Positions 16,502 through 25,238 of a DNA stretch of 64,000 nt are shown piece by piece. The notes beneath the pieces are model-generated. The model was not told the DNA's origin. It did not search any database and saw only the letters and a list, made by a program, of their open reading frames with translations. The stretch's first letter is position 1. Each line of letters starts with the position of its first letter. The translations under genes and the position numbers were made by a program. The stretch is from NCBI GenBank assembly GCA_900468285.1, contig UBTF01000004.1:1-64000 (forward strand), in the 5' to 3' direction. The DNA comes from Hyphomicrobiales bacterium. Lineage in GTDB: Bacteria; Pseudomonadota; Alphaproteobacteria; Rhizobiales; Rhizobiaceae.

Positions 16502-17800
16502 TTAATCCTCAAATGGATCAGTCACAAGTATTGTGTCGTCCCGCTCAGGGCTTGTGGAGAGGAGTGCCACGGGTGCACCGATCAATTCCTCGACCTGACG
16601 AACGTATTTGATAGCCTGAGCAGGCAAATCCGCCCATTTGCGGGCGCCGACGGTGGATTCTTTCCAGCCCTCGAGCGTGATGTAGATTGGCTCTACCCGC
16701 GCTTGCGCACCCTGGCTAGCCGGAAGATGCTCGATTTCCTGACCGTCCAGCTTGTAGCCGACGCAGATTTTCAGTTCCTCGAGGCCATCGAGAACGTCGA
16801 GCTTCGTCAGCGCAATGCCGGTGATGCCGTTGGTCGCAACCGATTGACGGACAAGTGCGGCATCGAACCAGCCGCAGCGACGCTTGCGTCCTGTCACGGT
16901 GCCGAATTCATGTCCCTTTTCGCCAAGAAACTGGCCGATCTCATCATGCAGCTCGGTCGGGAAGGGGCCTTCGCCAACGCGGGTCGTGTAAGCCTTGGTG
17001 ATGCCGAGGATGTAACCCAGCGAGCCCGGACCCATGCCGGAGCCAGCCGCAGCCTGTCCAGCCACCGTGTTGGAAGAGGTGACATAAGGATAGGTGCCAT
17101 GGTCGATGTCGAGCAGCGAGCCCTGCGCGCCTTCAAACAGGATGCGTTCGCCAGCGCGACGCTTCTTGTCGAGCAGCAGCCAGACCGTTTCGCTGAAAGG
17201 CAGAATGCGCTCGGCAACGGACGTCAATTCTTCCATGATCGTCTCATGGCTGACTTCCGCTGCGCCAAAACCGCGACGTAGCGCGTTGTGATGCGTCAGA
17301 ATGCGATCGACCTTGGCCGACAGCGCTTCCCTGTCTTCCAGATCCATGACGCGGATGGCGCGACGACCGACCTTGTCTTCATAGGCAGGGCCGATGCCGC
17401 GACGCGTCGTGCCGATCTTGGTGCCGCTGTTGGAGGCTGCGTCTTCACGCATCCCGTCCAGTTCGCGGTGCAGCGACAGGATAAGCGTCGCATTGTCGGC
17501 GATGCGAAGGTTTTCAGGAGTTACCTTCACGCCCTGCGCTTCCAGACGGCCGATTTCGGCGATCAGCGCATGGGGATCGACAACGACGCCGTTGCCGATG
17601 ACGGCAAGCTTGCCGGGGCGTACGACACCGGAGGGCAGAAGCGACAGCTTGTAGCTGACGCCGTCAATGACAAGTGTATGACCTGCATTGTGGCCACCCT
17701 GATAGCGCACCACAACGTCTGCGCGCTCCGATAGCCAGTCAACGATCTTACCCTTGCCTTCATCGCCCCATTGCGAGCCGACCACCACGACATTCGTCAT
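16502..17800 (-). CDS. purA: Adenylosuccinate synthetase
   Basis: Makes adenylosuccinate from IMP, aspartate and GTP, the first committed step to AMP. At 432 aa it has the P-loop [11 protein letters not shown] at the start (Asp/His-type catalytic residues in [11 protein letters not shown] and GGHNAGH), [44 protein letters not shown] and TKLDVLDGL. The first ATG of the recognisable family start is at 17800; an upstream ATG at 17827 would add nine residues. Genes convergent and divergent around it give no operon. Confidence 0.96.
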   Translation of the reverse strand: MTNVVVVGSQWGDEGKGKIVDWLSERADVVVRYQGGHNAGHTLVIDGVSYKLSLLPSGVVRPGKLAVIGNGVVVDPHALIAEIGRLEAQGVKVTPENLRIADNATLILSLHRELDGMREDAASNSGTKIGTTRRGIGPAYEDKVGRRAIRVMDLEDREALSAKVDRILTHHNALRRGFGAAEVSHETIMEELTSVAERILPFSETVWLLLDKKRRAGERILFEGAQGSLLDIDHGTYPYVTSSNTVAGQAAAGSGMGPGSLGYILGITKAYTTRVGEGPFPTELHDEIGQFLGEKGHEFGTVTGRKRRCGWFDAALVRQSVATNGITGIALTKLDVLDGLEELKICVGYKLDGQEIEHLPASQGAQARVEPIYITLEGWKESTVGARKWADLPAQAIKYVRQVEELIGAPVALLSTSPERDDTILVTDPFED

Positions 17801-18020
17801 TTCTTGCTTTCCTGCTCCTGGCGCCAAGACGCCCCTAACTCAAACCCGCGAATGTATACTGCGTTGTTTTGCGGAAAGCGACCCTGTTTGTCGTGCAAAA
17901 CCTTGCTTTTTACGGAAGAATTCCTGTCCCGCTCCGTTCAGTTGGCCTTAACTGCGCTTGCGGAAGACGAATCGGCGGTGCAGAACATCGGCAGTTCTTC
18001 ATTTGAAAGTCGAATTGTCC

Positions 18021-18908
18021 GTGTCGTCAAAAGCCTATCTTGTCCTCGTTATCGCCACGCTGTGCTGGGGCGGAAACGCCGTCGCCGGGAAGATGGCTGT
18101 CGGCCACGTCAGCCCCATGGTGTTGACATTTCTGCGCTGGACGCTCGCGGTCGCGGCCATAACGGCGATCTCTGTACCACAACTGATACGCGACTGGCCG
18201 CTGGTGCGAAACCGGTTGCCCTATTTCTTTGCCTTGGGCGCCGTCGGTTATACGTGCTTTAACGCCGCGCTATATACGGCCCTGAAATATACGTCCGCCA
18301 TCAATGTCGCGGTCATCCAGGCCGGCATCCCCATGGTGATATTCGCCTTTAATTTCATCCTGTTTAGAACGCGTATCCTGGCCGGGCAGATCGTCGGCTT
18401 TTTCCTGACCATGGCCGGTGTCGGTCTTCTGGCATCGCATGGAGACCTGCTGTCCCTGCTGAAACTGGAGATGAATGTCGGCGATGCCATCATGCTGCTC
18501 GCCGTTCTCTCCTATGCGATCTACACCGTCATGCTGCGCTGGAAGCCGCCGATCAACTGGCGCAGCCTGATGGCCATCCCTGCGATGGCTGCGATGTTGT
18601 CTTCCGTGCCGCTCATGTGGTGGGAGGTTGCGCAGGAAACGGCGGTGTGGCCTGATCTCAAGGGTTGGGTAATTGCCGCCTATACGGCGCTATTTGCCTC
18701 TCTCATCGCGCAGATATTCTTCATTCTCGGCGTTGAGCGTATTGGTCCCAACCGGGCCGGGCTCTTTATCAACCTCATTCCCGTGTTTGGCACATTTCTG
18801 TCGGTGCTCATCCTCGGCGAAACCTTGCACCCCTATCAGGTTATCGCGCTTCTCCTGACGCTGGGCGGGATCGCCGTGGCGGAACGGAAAAAACCGCCGG
18901 GTCCCTGA
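18021..18908 (+). CDS. DMT-superfamily EamA transporter
   Basis: Ten hydrophobic segments in two EamA repeats (first opening VIATLCWGGNAVAGKMAVGHVSP, second opening LLAVLSYAIYTVMLRW), ending in ILGETLHPYQVIALLLTLGGIAVAERKK, as in drug/metabolite exporters. About 295 aa from a GTG at 18021 (VSSKAYLVLV). In-frame TTGs at 18003 and 18015 and an ATG at 17958 are alternatives, but the longer N-terminus is not hydrophobic. The substrate is unknown. Confidence 0.85.
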   Translation: MSSKAYLVLVIATLCWGGNAVAGKMAVGHVSPMVLTFLRWTLAVAAITAISVPQLIRDWPLVRNRLPYFFALGAVGYTCFNAALYTALKYTSAINVAVIQAGIPMVIFAFNFILFRTRILAGQIVGFFLTMAGVGLLASHGDLLSLLKLEMNVGDAIMLLAVLSYAIYTVMLRWKPPINWRSLMAIPAMAAMLSSVPLMWWEVAQETAVWPDLKGWVIAAYTALFASLIAQIFFILGVERIGPNRAGLFINLIPVFGTFLSVLILGETLHPYQVIALLLTLGGIAVAERKKPPGP

Positions 18909-18950
18909 AGGAAACGGCGGCAAGTTTGTCATGAATCTTGGATGAGGCTG

Positions 18951-19190
18951 TCAGTCTGCTGTGTGGGACTGCACGAAATCGTCGAAATAGGCGTTGAGCG
19001 CAGAGGCCACCTGGTCGCGGGTAACGTCAATCCGGTCGGCGCTCGTCAGGGGGACTACCGTCGAAACAGCTTTGCGTTCGATCGCTTGAAATCCGCGTGC
19101 AAACCCACCGGGGCCGGCAGCATCGGCATAGGGTGCATAGGAAGCGATCACAGCGCCGCAAAGCGTGGCAGCAAAAAGTTTCTTGAGCAT
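18951..19190 (-). CDS. Small exported protein of unknown function
   Basis: 79 aa with a signal peptide (MLKKLFAATLCGAVIASYAPYADAA, cleavage near residue 25). The short mature part contains RGFQAIERKAV and ALNAYFDDFVQSHTAD. No family recognised. It lies between the convergent DMT gene and a coiled-coil protein gene; the upstream GGGGTAAG is an acceptable ribosome site. About 200 bp (19191-19388) separates it from the next minus-strand gene, and that gap contains nothing else I can name. Confidence 0.65.
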   Translation of the reverse strand: MLKKLFAATLCGAVIASYAPYADAAGPGGFARGFQAIERKAVSTVVPLTSADRIDVTRDQVASALNAYFDDFVQSHTAD

Positions 19191-19388
19191 CGTCTTACCC
19201 CGTTTCTTGCGTCGGCCAGCTTGCCCGCCGGTCTCTTTCGCGTTTCGTGTGTACCGGTGCTATCGGCTCCAGTGATCACGACATTAGGGGACAGGCTTTT
19301 CAGGGCCTTTAAGTTGAAAGCTACAATTTTATTCATCGCTTATTTTAGGCGATAAACTGCGTCATTTTGGGAAAATTGACGGAAAATC

Positions 19389-20510
19389 CTAGTTGCGGCG
19401 CTGGGACATGGCCTCTGTTGCGCGGCTTGCCAGGTTTTTTCGGGCACCTTCACCCGAGGCTTTTGCCAGAAGATCGGGGATGGGAGAGTTATCGCCTTCC
19501 TGGGCGGCGGTCAGGGCAATCATGCGCGCGGCAATCTGTGCAATCTCGTTGCGGATCGCCTCGTCATTGCCGCTGCCCCTGCTGTTGAGCAGCCGCTCCG
19601 TCAGCGCCGTTCCCTGGTTTCGAATATCTTCGATTTCGCGGGTCATATGCTCCGCGCTCTGGGAAGCGGTGCCCAATTGTATGATTGGGGTCGTCACGGC
19701 CGCAGGTGCCGTGGTGAGACCCGCAGAATTGCCTGCAAGCCGCTCTTTGAGGCGCGCCACTTCACTGGTGCGACGTTCCAGCAACATATCATTATCGGCA
19801 TTACGGGCCGCTTCCTGGGCAAGTTGCTCCTCAAGACGGGCAATCTTGCGGCTTTCACGATTGAGGAGGTTGGCCGATTCGCGATTCTTGGCATGGGCCT
19901 CTTCCAGCTCGCGGGTCAACGCTTCGCGTTCCTTGCGCCATGTCGCGGTCTTGTGCTTGGCCTGCTCCACCTCGATGTCTCGTGCCGAGAGCGAGATTTT
20001 CAGGTCGTCCAGTTCACGCGAAATGCTGCTCAGGCGTCTGGCGAGATCAGAAATTTCCTGTGTGCGGGCGATGGCTGTTTCTTCCGCGTCGTTCAGCGTT
20101 GCCTTCAAACGGGCAGCGGCGTCCTCGTGCCGACGGGCCTTGGCCCTGAGCTCGCTTGCCTCCAGCGTCATCTCTTCGAGTTGCTGTTTGAGTTCACGGG
20201 TCTCGGTCAGAAGCCTGCCAGCATCGTTGACCGCAGAGTCGTTGCGGAATTTGAGCGAGAGGGCCTTCTCGCGCTCTGCCTCAAGTTCCTGGCGTGTGCG
20301 GGCGTTTTCGGCGGCATAGAGTGCGCGGGCCATATCCTTCTGCGCCCGCACTTCCTGCGGGCTGATTGGCATCGTCGCGCGGATTCGCTTTTCGGTATAG
20401 ACGACGATCCGCCGGTGAATGGCGGGAGCCATGAGCGAGACCAGCAGGATGGCGGAGAGAAAACCCAGGCCGAAAAGAATGGCATACTCGATCACGCAGG
20501 CTGTCTCCAC
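19389..20510 (-). CDS. Membrane-anchored coiled-coil protein
   Basis: 373 aa. One N-terminal transmembrane helix (about residues 8-30, YAILFGLGFLSAILLVSLMAPA) is followed by a basic patch. About 220 residues of heptad-rich coiled coil come next, dense in Glu/Arg/Leu with DLARRLSSISRELDDLK-like runs. A linker and a short helical C-terminus end the protein. The architecture suggests a cytoplasmic filamentous or scaffold protein tethered to the inner membrane. It lies next to the eipA-chpT-ctrA block, but a cell-cycle role is only an inference. Confidence 0.8.
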   Translation of the reverse strand: METACVIEYAILFGLGFLSAILLVSLMAPAIHRRIVVYTEKRIRATMPISPQEVRAQKDMARALYAAENARTRQELEAEREKALSLKFRNDSAVNDAGRLLTETRELKQQLEEMTLEASELRAKARRHEDAAARLKATLNDAEETAIARTQEISDLARRLSSISRELDDLKISLSARDIEVEQAKHKTATWRKEREALTRELEEAHAKNRESANLLNRESRKIARLEEQLAQEAARNADNDMLLERRTSEVARLKERLAGNSAGLTTAPAAVTTPIIQLGTASQSAEHMTREIEDIRNQGTALTERLLNSRGSGNDEAIRNEIAQIAARMIALTAAQEGDNSPIPDLLAKASGEGARKNLASRATEAMSQRRN

Positions 20511-20653
20511 TCAAGATAACGCAACTCGAAACTGCACCGACGTCCAGACAATTGCGGGCCTTTTTTTGCTGGCAGACATCATGTCATGCCAATCTTGCGC
20601 CAGGCATTAGATTGCCCAGGCGCTATTTTATGCGAATTGCACGCGATTGCGAA

Positions 20654-21250
20654 TCAGAAGGGATTCCAGGTTGGCTGCGGGGTCAGCTTGAGATAGCCGA
20701 CATTGATGCCGAGCCGTGCGCCAATGCCGGTTCTGATCGGGGCGATCGTGATGTCGCTGTTCTTCAACACCGTCATGCCAACGCCCGCCACGATGAAGGC
20801 AGAGCCGCTGACGCCGCCGTAGCGCCGATAGAGCGCGTTCACAGCCGGAAGATTATAGACCAGCATCATGGCGCGGGTGCCCTGTCCGCCATAGTCCAGA
20901 CCCAGCGACGGACCCTGCCAGAAGACGGGGTGCTGACCAGCGTTCTTGGTGTAGAGCTGGCCCTCGCCATAGGTCAGGCCTGCCACGAAAGCGCCCGAAC
21001 CTTCCTGGCCGAGGATATAACCGTTGGGCAAACCATATTGCTGGAAAGCACGTTCCACCACCTTTGCCAGACCTCCGGTGGTTTCACCGAAGAAACCATG
21101 GCCAGCGTCGATAATTTCCTGAAAGGAATATTGATCGCTGCTCTGGGCCGAGGCATTGGCCGCAGACACGCAAAGGCTCGCGAGTACCACGAAGATCTTT
21201 ACCAGTCCGAGGCGTGCAATGGTGCGGAGTTCGTTAAGTCGCATCGTCAA
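20654..21250 (-). CDS. eipA: Envelope integrity protein EipA (DUF1134)
   Basis: 198 aa: signal peptide (about residues 1-36, ending NASAQ), then a DUF1134 domain with the YGLPNGYILGQEGSGAFVAGLTYGEGQLYTKNAG and WQGPSLGLDYGGQGTRAMMLVYNLP stretches. In Brucella the DUF1134 protein EipA is periplasmic, maintains envelope integrity, is under CtrA control and sits next to chpT and ctrA. The same order occurs here: eipA is divergent from chpT across a 148-bp gap holding a CtrA-type site. The start is the ATG at 21250 or the next Met at 21244. Confidence 0.88.
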   Translation of the reverse strand: MTMRLNELRTIARLGLVKIFVVLASLCVSAANASAQSSDQYSFQEIIDAGHGFFGETTGGLAKVVERAFQQYGLPNGYILGQEGSGAFVAGLTYGEGQLYTKNAGQHPVFWQGPSLGLDYGGQGTRAMMLVYNLPAVNALYRRYGGVSGSAFIVAGVGMTVLKNSDITIAPIRTGIGARLGINVGYLKLTPQPTWNPF

Positions 21251-21313
21251 TTCCGTCCGTCTGTTCTGTTCGTTTTGCCCTGTTAAGACATTTGGTATTT
21301 TGAAACCATGATA

Positions 21314-21330
21314 TTAACAATCGGTTTACC
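21314..21330. promoter_or_regulatory. CtrA-type box between eipA and chpT
   Basis: TTAA-CAATCGG-TTTACC matches the CtrA consensus TTAA-N7-TTAAC with one mismatch in the second half-site. It lies about 64 bp upstream of eipA and about 70 bp upstream of chpT, where one phosphorylated CtrA dimer could control both. Confidence 0.65.
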
Positions 21331-21398
21331 AAATATGGTGTCATTATGGCTTAATAACTTCCACACGGTCCGCGCAGCCTTGCGCAGGAGAGAATTTT

Positions 21399-22049
21399 AT
21401 GACGAGCAAACCAAATCTGACGCTGTCCGGTCCCGATCTGGCCGCCCTGCTGTGCAGTCGCGTATGCCATGATGTGATTTCGCCAGTCGGAGCGATCAAC
21501 AACGGACTGGAGCTTCTGGATGAAGGTGGCTCCGATGAGGACGCACTCGATCTGATCAGAACATCTGCGCTCAACGCGTCGGTACGGTTGAAGTTTGCCC
21601 GCCTTGCTTTTGGTGCCTCCGGTTCTGCTGGTGCTTCCATCGACACCGGCGAAGCGGAAAAGGCCGCCAAGGATTTTGCTGCTGCAGAAAAGAAGGCGGA
21701 AGTCAGCTGGACCGGTCCGCGCGCAATCGTGCCGAAAAACCGGGTCAAGTTGCTGCTTAATCTGTTTCTGGTGGCATACGCCGCCATTCCACGCGGCGGC
21801 AACGTCGATGTCGTCCTGGAAAATCCTGAAACGGATGCGCGCTTCGAAATCACCGTCAAAGGCCGCATGATGCGTGTGCCGGCCAAATTCGCGCAGCTTT
21901 CCGAAGGCACCGAGGAAGAAGCCATCGATGCCCATTCCGTTCAGCCCTATTACACGCTGCTGATGGCGCAGGAAGCGGGCATGACAATCGAATACAAGGT
22001 CCATGAGGACCGCGTCGTATTCACGGCGACGACAGTCGAGCCTGCCTGA
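21399..22049 (+). CDS. chpT: Histidine phosphotransferase ChpT
   Basis: 216 aa. The DHp-like helix carries the phospho-accepting His at about residue 24 (SRVCHDVISPVGAINNGLELLDEG), and a degenerate ATPase-like domain follows. ChpT relays phosphate from CckA to CtrA and CpdR, so it feeds the ctrA gene 1 kb away. It has a divergent promoter with eipA and a CtrA box in between. A terminator follows the stop. Confidence 0.93.
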   Translation: MTSKPNLTLSGPDLAALLCSRVCHDVISPVGAINNGLELLDEGGSDEDALDLIRTSALNASVRLKFARLAFGASGSAGASIDTGEAEKAAKDFAAAEKKAEVSWTGPRAIVPKNRVKLLLNLFLVAYAAIPRGGNVDVVLENPETDARFEITVKGRMMRVPAKFAQLSEGTEEEAIDAHSVQPYYTLLMAQEAGMTIEYKVHEDRVVFTATTVEPA

Positions 22050-22073
22050 TTCGCAAGGATATCAAATGCGCAA

Positions 22074-22100
22074 GAGGGCTGCCATGAGCGGCCCTTTTTG
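22074..22100 (+). terminator. Terminator of chpT
   Basis: A GGGC-TGCC...GGC-GCCC imperfect stem followed by TTTTTG, 25 bp after the chpT stop. Confidence 0.75.
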
Positions 22101-22120
22101 CATGGGCTCAGGTGAGTGGC

Positions 22121-22630
22121 TCAGGTGAGTTTTCGCTGCATCACGTCGTTCGGGTAGGCCTGATCGCCGATGCGGAAATGCGTTTGCCCGATGATCCTGA
22201 AATCGAGAGACAGATAAAAATCACGCGCGGCGGTGTTTTCGGCATTCACCGTCAGCCACGCCGACTGGATACCCAGTTGCGCGCATCTGTCGAAACCGGC
22301 TTTGAGAAGACCTTTGCCGATACCCCGTCCGTGGTGCCTTGGTTGGACGTAGAGCGTTTTGATTTCCAGCCCGCAACATGCGTCGATGGGCGCTTCGCTA
22401 TCGAGCGAAAGGCGAATAAAACCGTCGATGCCATCGGTGTTTTGCGACACGATAATATGGTCTCTGTCGCTTTCGAGAGCGCTCTGAAACCGGGCAGCCG
22501 TGAATTCGCGCAGCGCATAATCGGCGAAGAAGTTGCTGACGCCCTTCCTGACGTAGGTGCCGACCCAGACCTCCATGGATATAGCCGCAAGGCTGGCCGC
22601 ATCTGACAGGTTTGCGTCTCGGAAAGTCAT
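22121..22630 (-). CDS. GNAT-family N-acetyltransferase
   Basis: 169 aa. Residues about 1-75 carry the N-terminal GNAT strands. The acetyl-CoA loop follows as LYVQPRHHGRGIGKGLLKAGFDRCAQLG (Q/RxxGxG/A pattern), then WLTVNAENTAARDFYLSLDFRIIG. The protein is probably a cytosolic acetyltransferase for a small molecule or an N-terminus; the acceptor is unknown. It sits between chpT and ctrA in the same orientation as ctrA, but a bidirectional terminator separates it from ctrA. Confidence 0.87.
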   Translation of the reverse strand: MTFRDANLSDAASLAAISMEVWVGTYVRKGVSNFFADYALREFTAARFQSALESDRDHIIVSQNTDGIDGFIRLSLDSEAPIDACCGLEIKTLYVQPRHHGRGIGKGLLKAGFDRCAQLGIQSAWLTVNAENTAARDFYLSLDFRIIGQTHFRIGDQAYPNDVMQRKLT

Positions 22631-22691
22631 GTCTGCACCTTGGCGATATGCTGATTTTGGAGGCTAAGCCTATGAAACGGTGATCAGAAAG

Positions 22692-22722
22692 CAAAAAAAC
22701 CGCCGGAGGAGGGCGGTTTTTT
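22692..22722. terminator. Bidirectional-type terminator after ctrA
   Basis: AAAAAAACCGCC-GGAGGA-GGGCGGTTTTTT: a strong stem flanked by A- and T-tracts, 26 bp downstream of the ctrA stop on the minus strand. It isolates ctrA from the GNAT gene. Confidence 0.9.
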
Positions 22723-22748
22723 CGTTAGCGGGTATGCTTGGGAGAATG

Positions 22749-23453
22749 TCAGGCTGTTTCGAGATACTCGGTCGCGCCATCCGGCTCGCGCAGAACGTAG
22801 CCACGGCCCCAGACCGTTTCGATGTAGTTTGCGCCACCTGCGGCATTTGCCAGCTTCTTGCGCAGTTTGCAGATGAAGACGTCGATGATCTTCAATTCGG
22901 GCTCGTCCATGCCGCCGTAAAGGTGGTTCAGGAACATTTCCTTCGTCAGCGTGGTGCCCTTGCGGAGCGAAAGCAGCTCCAGCATCTGGTATTCCTTGCC
23001 TGTGAGGTGAACGCGCTGACCGCCGACTTCGACCGTCTTTGCATCCAGGTTCACAATCAACTCGCCGGTTGCGATAACCGACTGCGCATGGCCCTTGGAG
23101 CGGCGGACGATGGCGTGAATGCGTGCAACAAGCTCATCCTTGTGGAAAGGCTTGGTCATATAGTCATCCGCGCCAAAACCGAGGCCGCGAACCTTGTCTT
23201 CAATGCCTGCCATGCCGGAGAGAATGAGAATCGGTGTCTTCACCTTGGAAAGACGAAGCGTTCTCAGTACCTCGTAGCCCGACATATCGGGCAGATTGAG
23301 GTCAAGCAGAATGATGTCGTAATCGTAGAGCTTTCCAAGGTCCACGCCTTCCTCTCCGAGGTCGGTCGTATAGACGTTGAAACTTTCGGACTTCAACATC
23401 AGCTCGATGCTCTGAGCTGTAGCGCTGTCGTCTTCGATGAGTAGAACCCGCAT
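22749..23453 (-). CDS. ctrA: Cell-cycle master response regulator CtrA
   Basis: 234 aa, OmpR type. The receiver has acidic residues at 7-9, the phospho-Asp at 51 ([16 protein letters not shown]) and Lys at 101 (DYMTKPF). The winged-helix DNA-binding domain spans about 125-225 and includes [32 protein letters not shown] and VWGRGYVL. CtrA represses replication initiation and drives division, motility and methylation genes in alphaproteobacteria. Its relay partner ChpT and its inhibitor SciP are both encoded within 2 kb. The upstream region carries clustered GANTC sites and CtrA half-sites. Confidence 0.97.
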   Translation of the reverse strand: MRVLLIEDDSATAQSIELMLKSESFNVYTTDLGEEGVDLGKLYDYDIILLDLNLPDMSGYEVLRTLRLSKVKTPILILSGMAGIEDKVRGLGFGADDYMTKPFHKDELVARIHAIVRRSKGHAQSVIATGELIVNLDAKTVEVGGQRVHLTGKEYQMLELLSLRKGTTLTKEMFLNHLYGGMDEPELKIIDVFICKLRKKLANAAGGANYIETVWGRGYVLREPDGATEYLETA

Positions 23454-23896
23454 AATTATCCCCTTTGCCGCCCGCGGAAGGTAATGATTGCCTTTTGCGC
23501 GATACGGATCCAGTCGTTGCCTGATTTGCAGGCTGCCACCAAATGGTTAACAAATTCTAATTGCCTTTGGCAAGGTGTGTAGAATTTATTAAATAGTGGC
23601 TCCAGCTTGCTGTTATTCAACGCGAATCCGCATCACCAAACTTGAATCCCAACGTGAACGAATCCCGCTAAGTGACTCAATCGACTCTTACATTGTCGTG
23701 CCCGCTGTTTTTCGGGCTTGGCATTTACCGACCTTTAAATGATCTGCCTTATCATTAACGATGCCCGTAAACGAAAGGTTAACGACGCCAATTTTTTATT
23801 AACGTCGGGTAACTTTTCAGAATCATTCCGGTACAGCCGGAGTGAAGGGTCGGTTCGAGTTATGACCGGGGTCTCGCTATCCACGGAGTATTGCGT
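23454..23896. promoter_or_regulatory. ctrA / fliJ-like divergent promoter region with GANTC cluster
   Basis: 443 bp without genes. Five GANTC (CcrM) sites lie at 23624, 23644, 23660, 23674 and 23683, with a sixth at 23820. A CtrA-like site TAAA-CGAAAGG-TTAAC (one mismatch) is at 23768-23783. Further TTAA half-sites are at 23547, 23588, 23755 and 23799. The pattern fits autoregulated, methylation-sensitive transcription of ctrA as known in Caulobacter. Confidence 0.75.
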
Positions 23897-24247
23897 ATGA
23901 AGTCGCGTGACAGCCTAATTCGCCTGAAGGAATTTCAGGTCAACGAAAAACGTCGTCAATTGCAGCAATTGCAGTCGATGATGTCCGAATTCGAACGAAT
24001 GGCCAAGGAGTTGGTCCATCAGATTTCTCTGGAGGAGAGCAAATCGGGAATTACCGATCCTACGCATTTCGCCTATCCAACCTTTGCGAAAGCAGCCCGG
24101 CAGCGTGCCGACAATCTGCAGGTTTCCATTCGTGAACTGAAGATGCAGGAAGAAGCAGCCGAAGCTGTTCTTGAAGAAGTGCAGGCCGAATACGAAAAAG
24201 CCGCAGCGCTGGAAAATCGTGATGTAGCGATTCGCGCACGCGCCTGA
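23897..24247 (+). CDS. FliJ-like coiled-coil protein next to ctrA
   Basis: 116 aa, almost wholly helical: MKSRDSLIRLKEFQVNEKRRQLQQLQSMMSEFERMAKELVHQI, then a second helical hairpin. Size, opening (basic, R-L-K-x-F-Q-V-x-E-K-x-R) and antiparallel coiled coil fit the flagellar export chaperone FliJ, but the sequence is too simple to be certain. It is divergent from ctrA, with a GGAG site before the ATG at 23897. If it is FliJ it stands away from any flagellar operon. Confidence 0.6.
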   Translation: MKSRDSLIRLKEFQVNEKRRQLQQLQSMMSEFERMAKELVHQISLEESKSGITDPTHFAYPTFAKAARQRADNLQVSIRELKMQEEAAEAVLEEVQAEYEKAAALENRDVAIRARA

Positions 24248-24386
24248 TACCGGCGGAAGAAACGAATCGTCCTCATTGACGGTGGCCAGTGGATCAGGAG
24301 GCTGCTTTTAATGACGCGACGGCATGTCTTGTCGCCATCGTGATCTTTGATCTTTCCGGCGCGCTCGTTTCTCTCTGCCAATATGC

Positions 24387-24418
24387 AAAAAGCCGTCCGG
24401 TCTACGGGCGGCTTTTTT
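24387..24418 (+). terminator. Terminator downstream of the fliJ-like gene
   Basis: AAAAGCCGTCCG-GTCTA-CGGGCGGCTTTTTT forms a strong stem with T-tract. It lies 140 bp after the stop, inside an otherwise empty gap (24248-24629); the rest of that gap shows nothing I can name. Confidence 0.85.
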
Positions 24419-24629
24419 ATGTGTGCAGGTCGCTGGGAGATATGCCAACGGCAGAGGCGGGGACGACCGCGCGTCTATTTCCAGCCTGACAGCCTTAAGA
24501 GTTCTAACGGCAGCATCTCAGCTTGGGCGCCATCCGTGCAAACAAAAGCGCGCCACGCATTCCCGCCTGAGCGGAAAATGGGTGACGCGTCCTCGCCAGT
24601 CACGACTTCCCTACAAAGGGAAAAAGAAA

Positions 24630-24905
24630 TTAGTGACGGTATTGCTGGATGCGTGTCGTACGCAGGCCTGCAAGACCGTGGTCGCTGATGGAGGACTGCC
24701 AGGAAAGGAATTCCTCTACTGTCAGCGTATAACGTTCGCAGGCTTCCTCGAGGCTCAATAGTCCTCCTCGAACCGCAGCGACAACCTCTGCCTTTCGACG
24801 AATGACCCAGCGGCGGGTATCCGCAGGGGGCAAGTCGGCAATCGTCAAAGGGCTGCCATCGGGGCCGATGACATATTTAACTCGTGGGCGTATCATTTCG
24901 GTCAT
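24630..24905 (-). CDS. sciP: CtrA inhibitor SciP (DUF1153)
   Basis: 91 aa. The DUF1153 core VKYVIGPDGSPLTIADLPPADTRRWVIRRKAEVVAAVRGGLLSLEEACERYTLTVEEFLSWQ is unmistakable, with a Trp-rich helix-turn-helix-like fold. In Caulobacter SciP binds CtrA (and DNA) and blocks CtrA-dependent transcription in swarmer cells. Here it lies 1.2 kb from ctrA, beyond the fliJ-like gene. The start is ATG 24905 or the Met three codons later. Confidence 0.92.
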   Translation of the reverse strand: MTEMIRPRVKYVIGPDGSPLTIADLPPADTRRWVIRRKAEVVAAVRGGLLSLEEACERYTLTVEEFLSWQSSISDHGLAGLRTTRIQQYRH

Positions 24906-25238
24906 TGGACACTCTACACAAACTCAAGACCATATGCAGACGCACTTTAAGACCGTACCTTTAAAAATTACCTAAGCATCCCGTGACAATTTATTAAGAA
25001 TTAGAATGGTTTCGCTTGATTTGTTCGAGTTTTGCTGGATTCCTGCGGCCAAAAGAAAATTTCATTTTGTTATTTTTTCATGTCCTAAGAAGCAAAAGTG
25101 CAGTTTATTCGGATTGTGTAATATTCACGTATAGTTAGCGGCCAGCATCTCTCGCCTCATCGAGACCAGAGCTTGGCGTTGTTTTACGTTGCGACCGGCC
25201 TGCCACCACAAGGCGCGATGACAGGCCGTCAGAGGAAT
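24906..25238. other. Gap upstream of sciP (333 bp)
   Basis: AT-rich non-coding stretch holding the sciP promoter (minus strand) and the 3' side of the DUF2793 gene. Several TTAA half-sites occur (about 24960-25000) but none makes a clean TTAA-N7-TTAA. One GANTC lies at 25038. No gene or RNA is recognised. Confidence 0.5.

Noticed and set aside
24421-24629. Possible small gene between the fliJ-like terminator and sciP
   Set aside because: Open frames overlap sciP, are Arg/Ser/Ala-rich without ribosome site or hydrophobic or conserved pattern; treated as non-coding.
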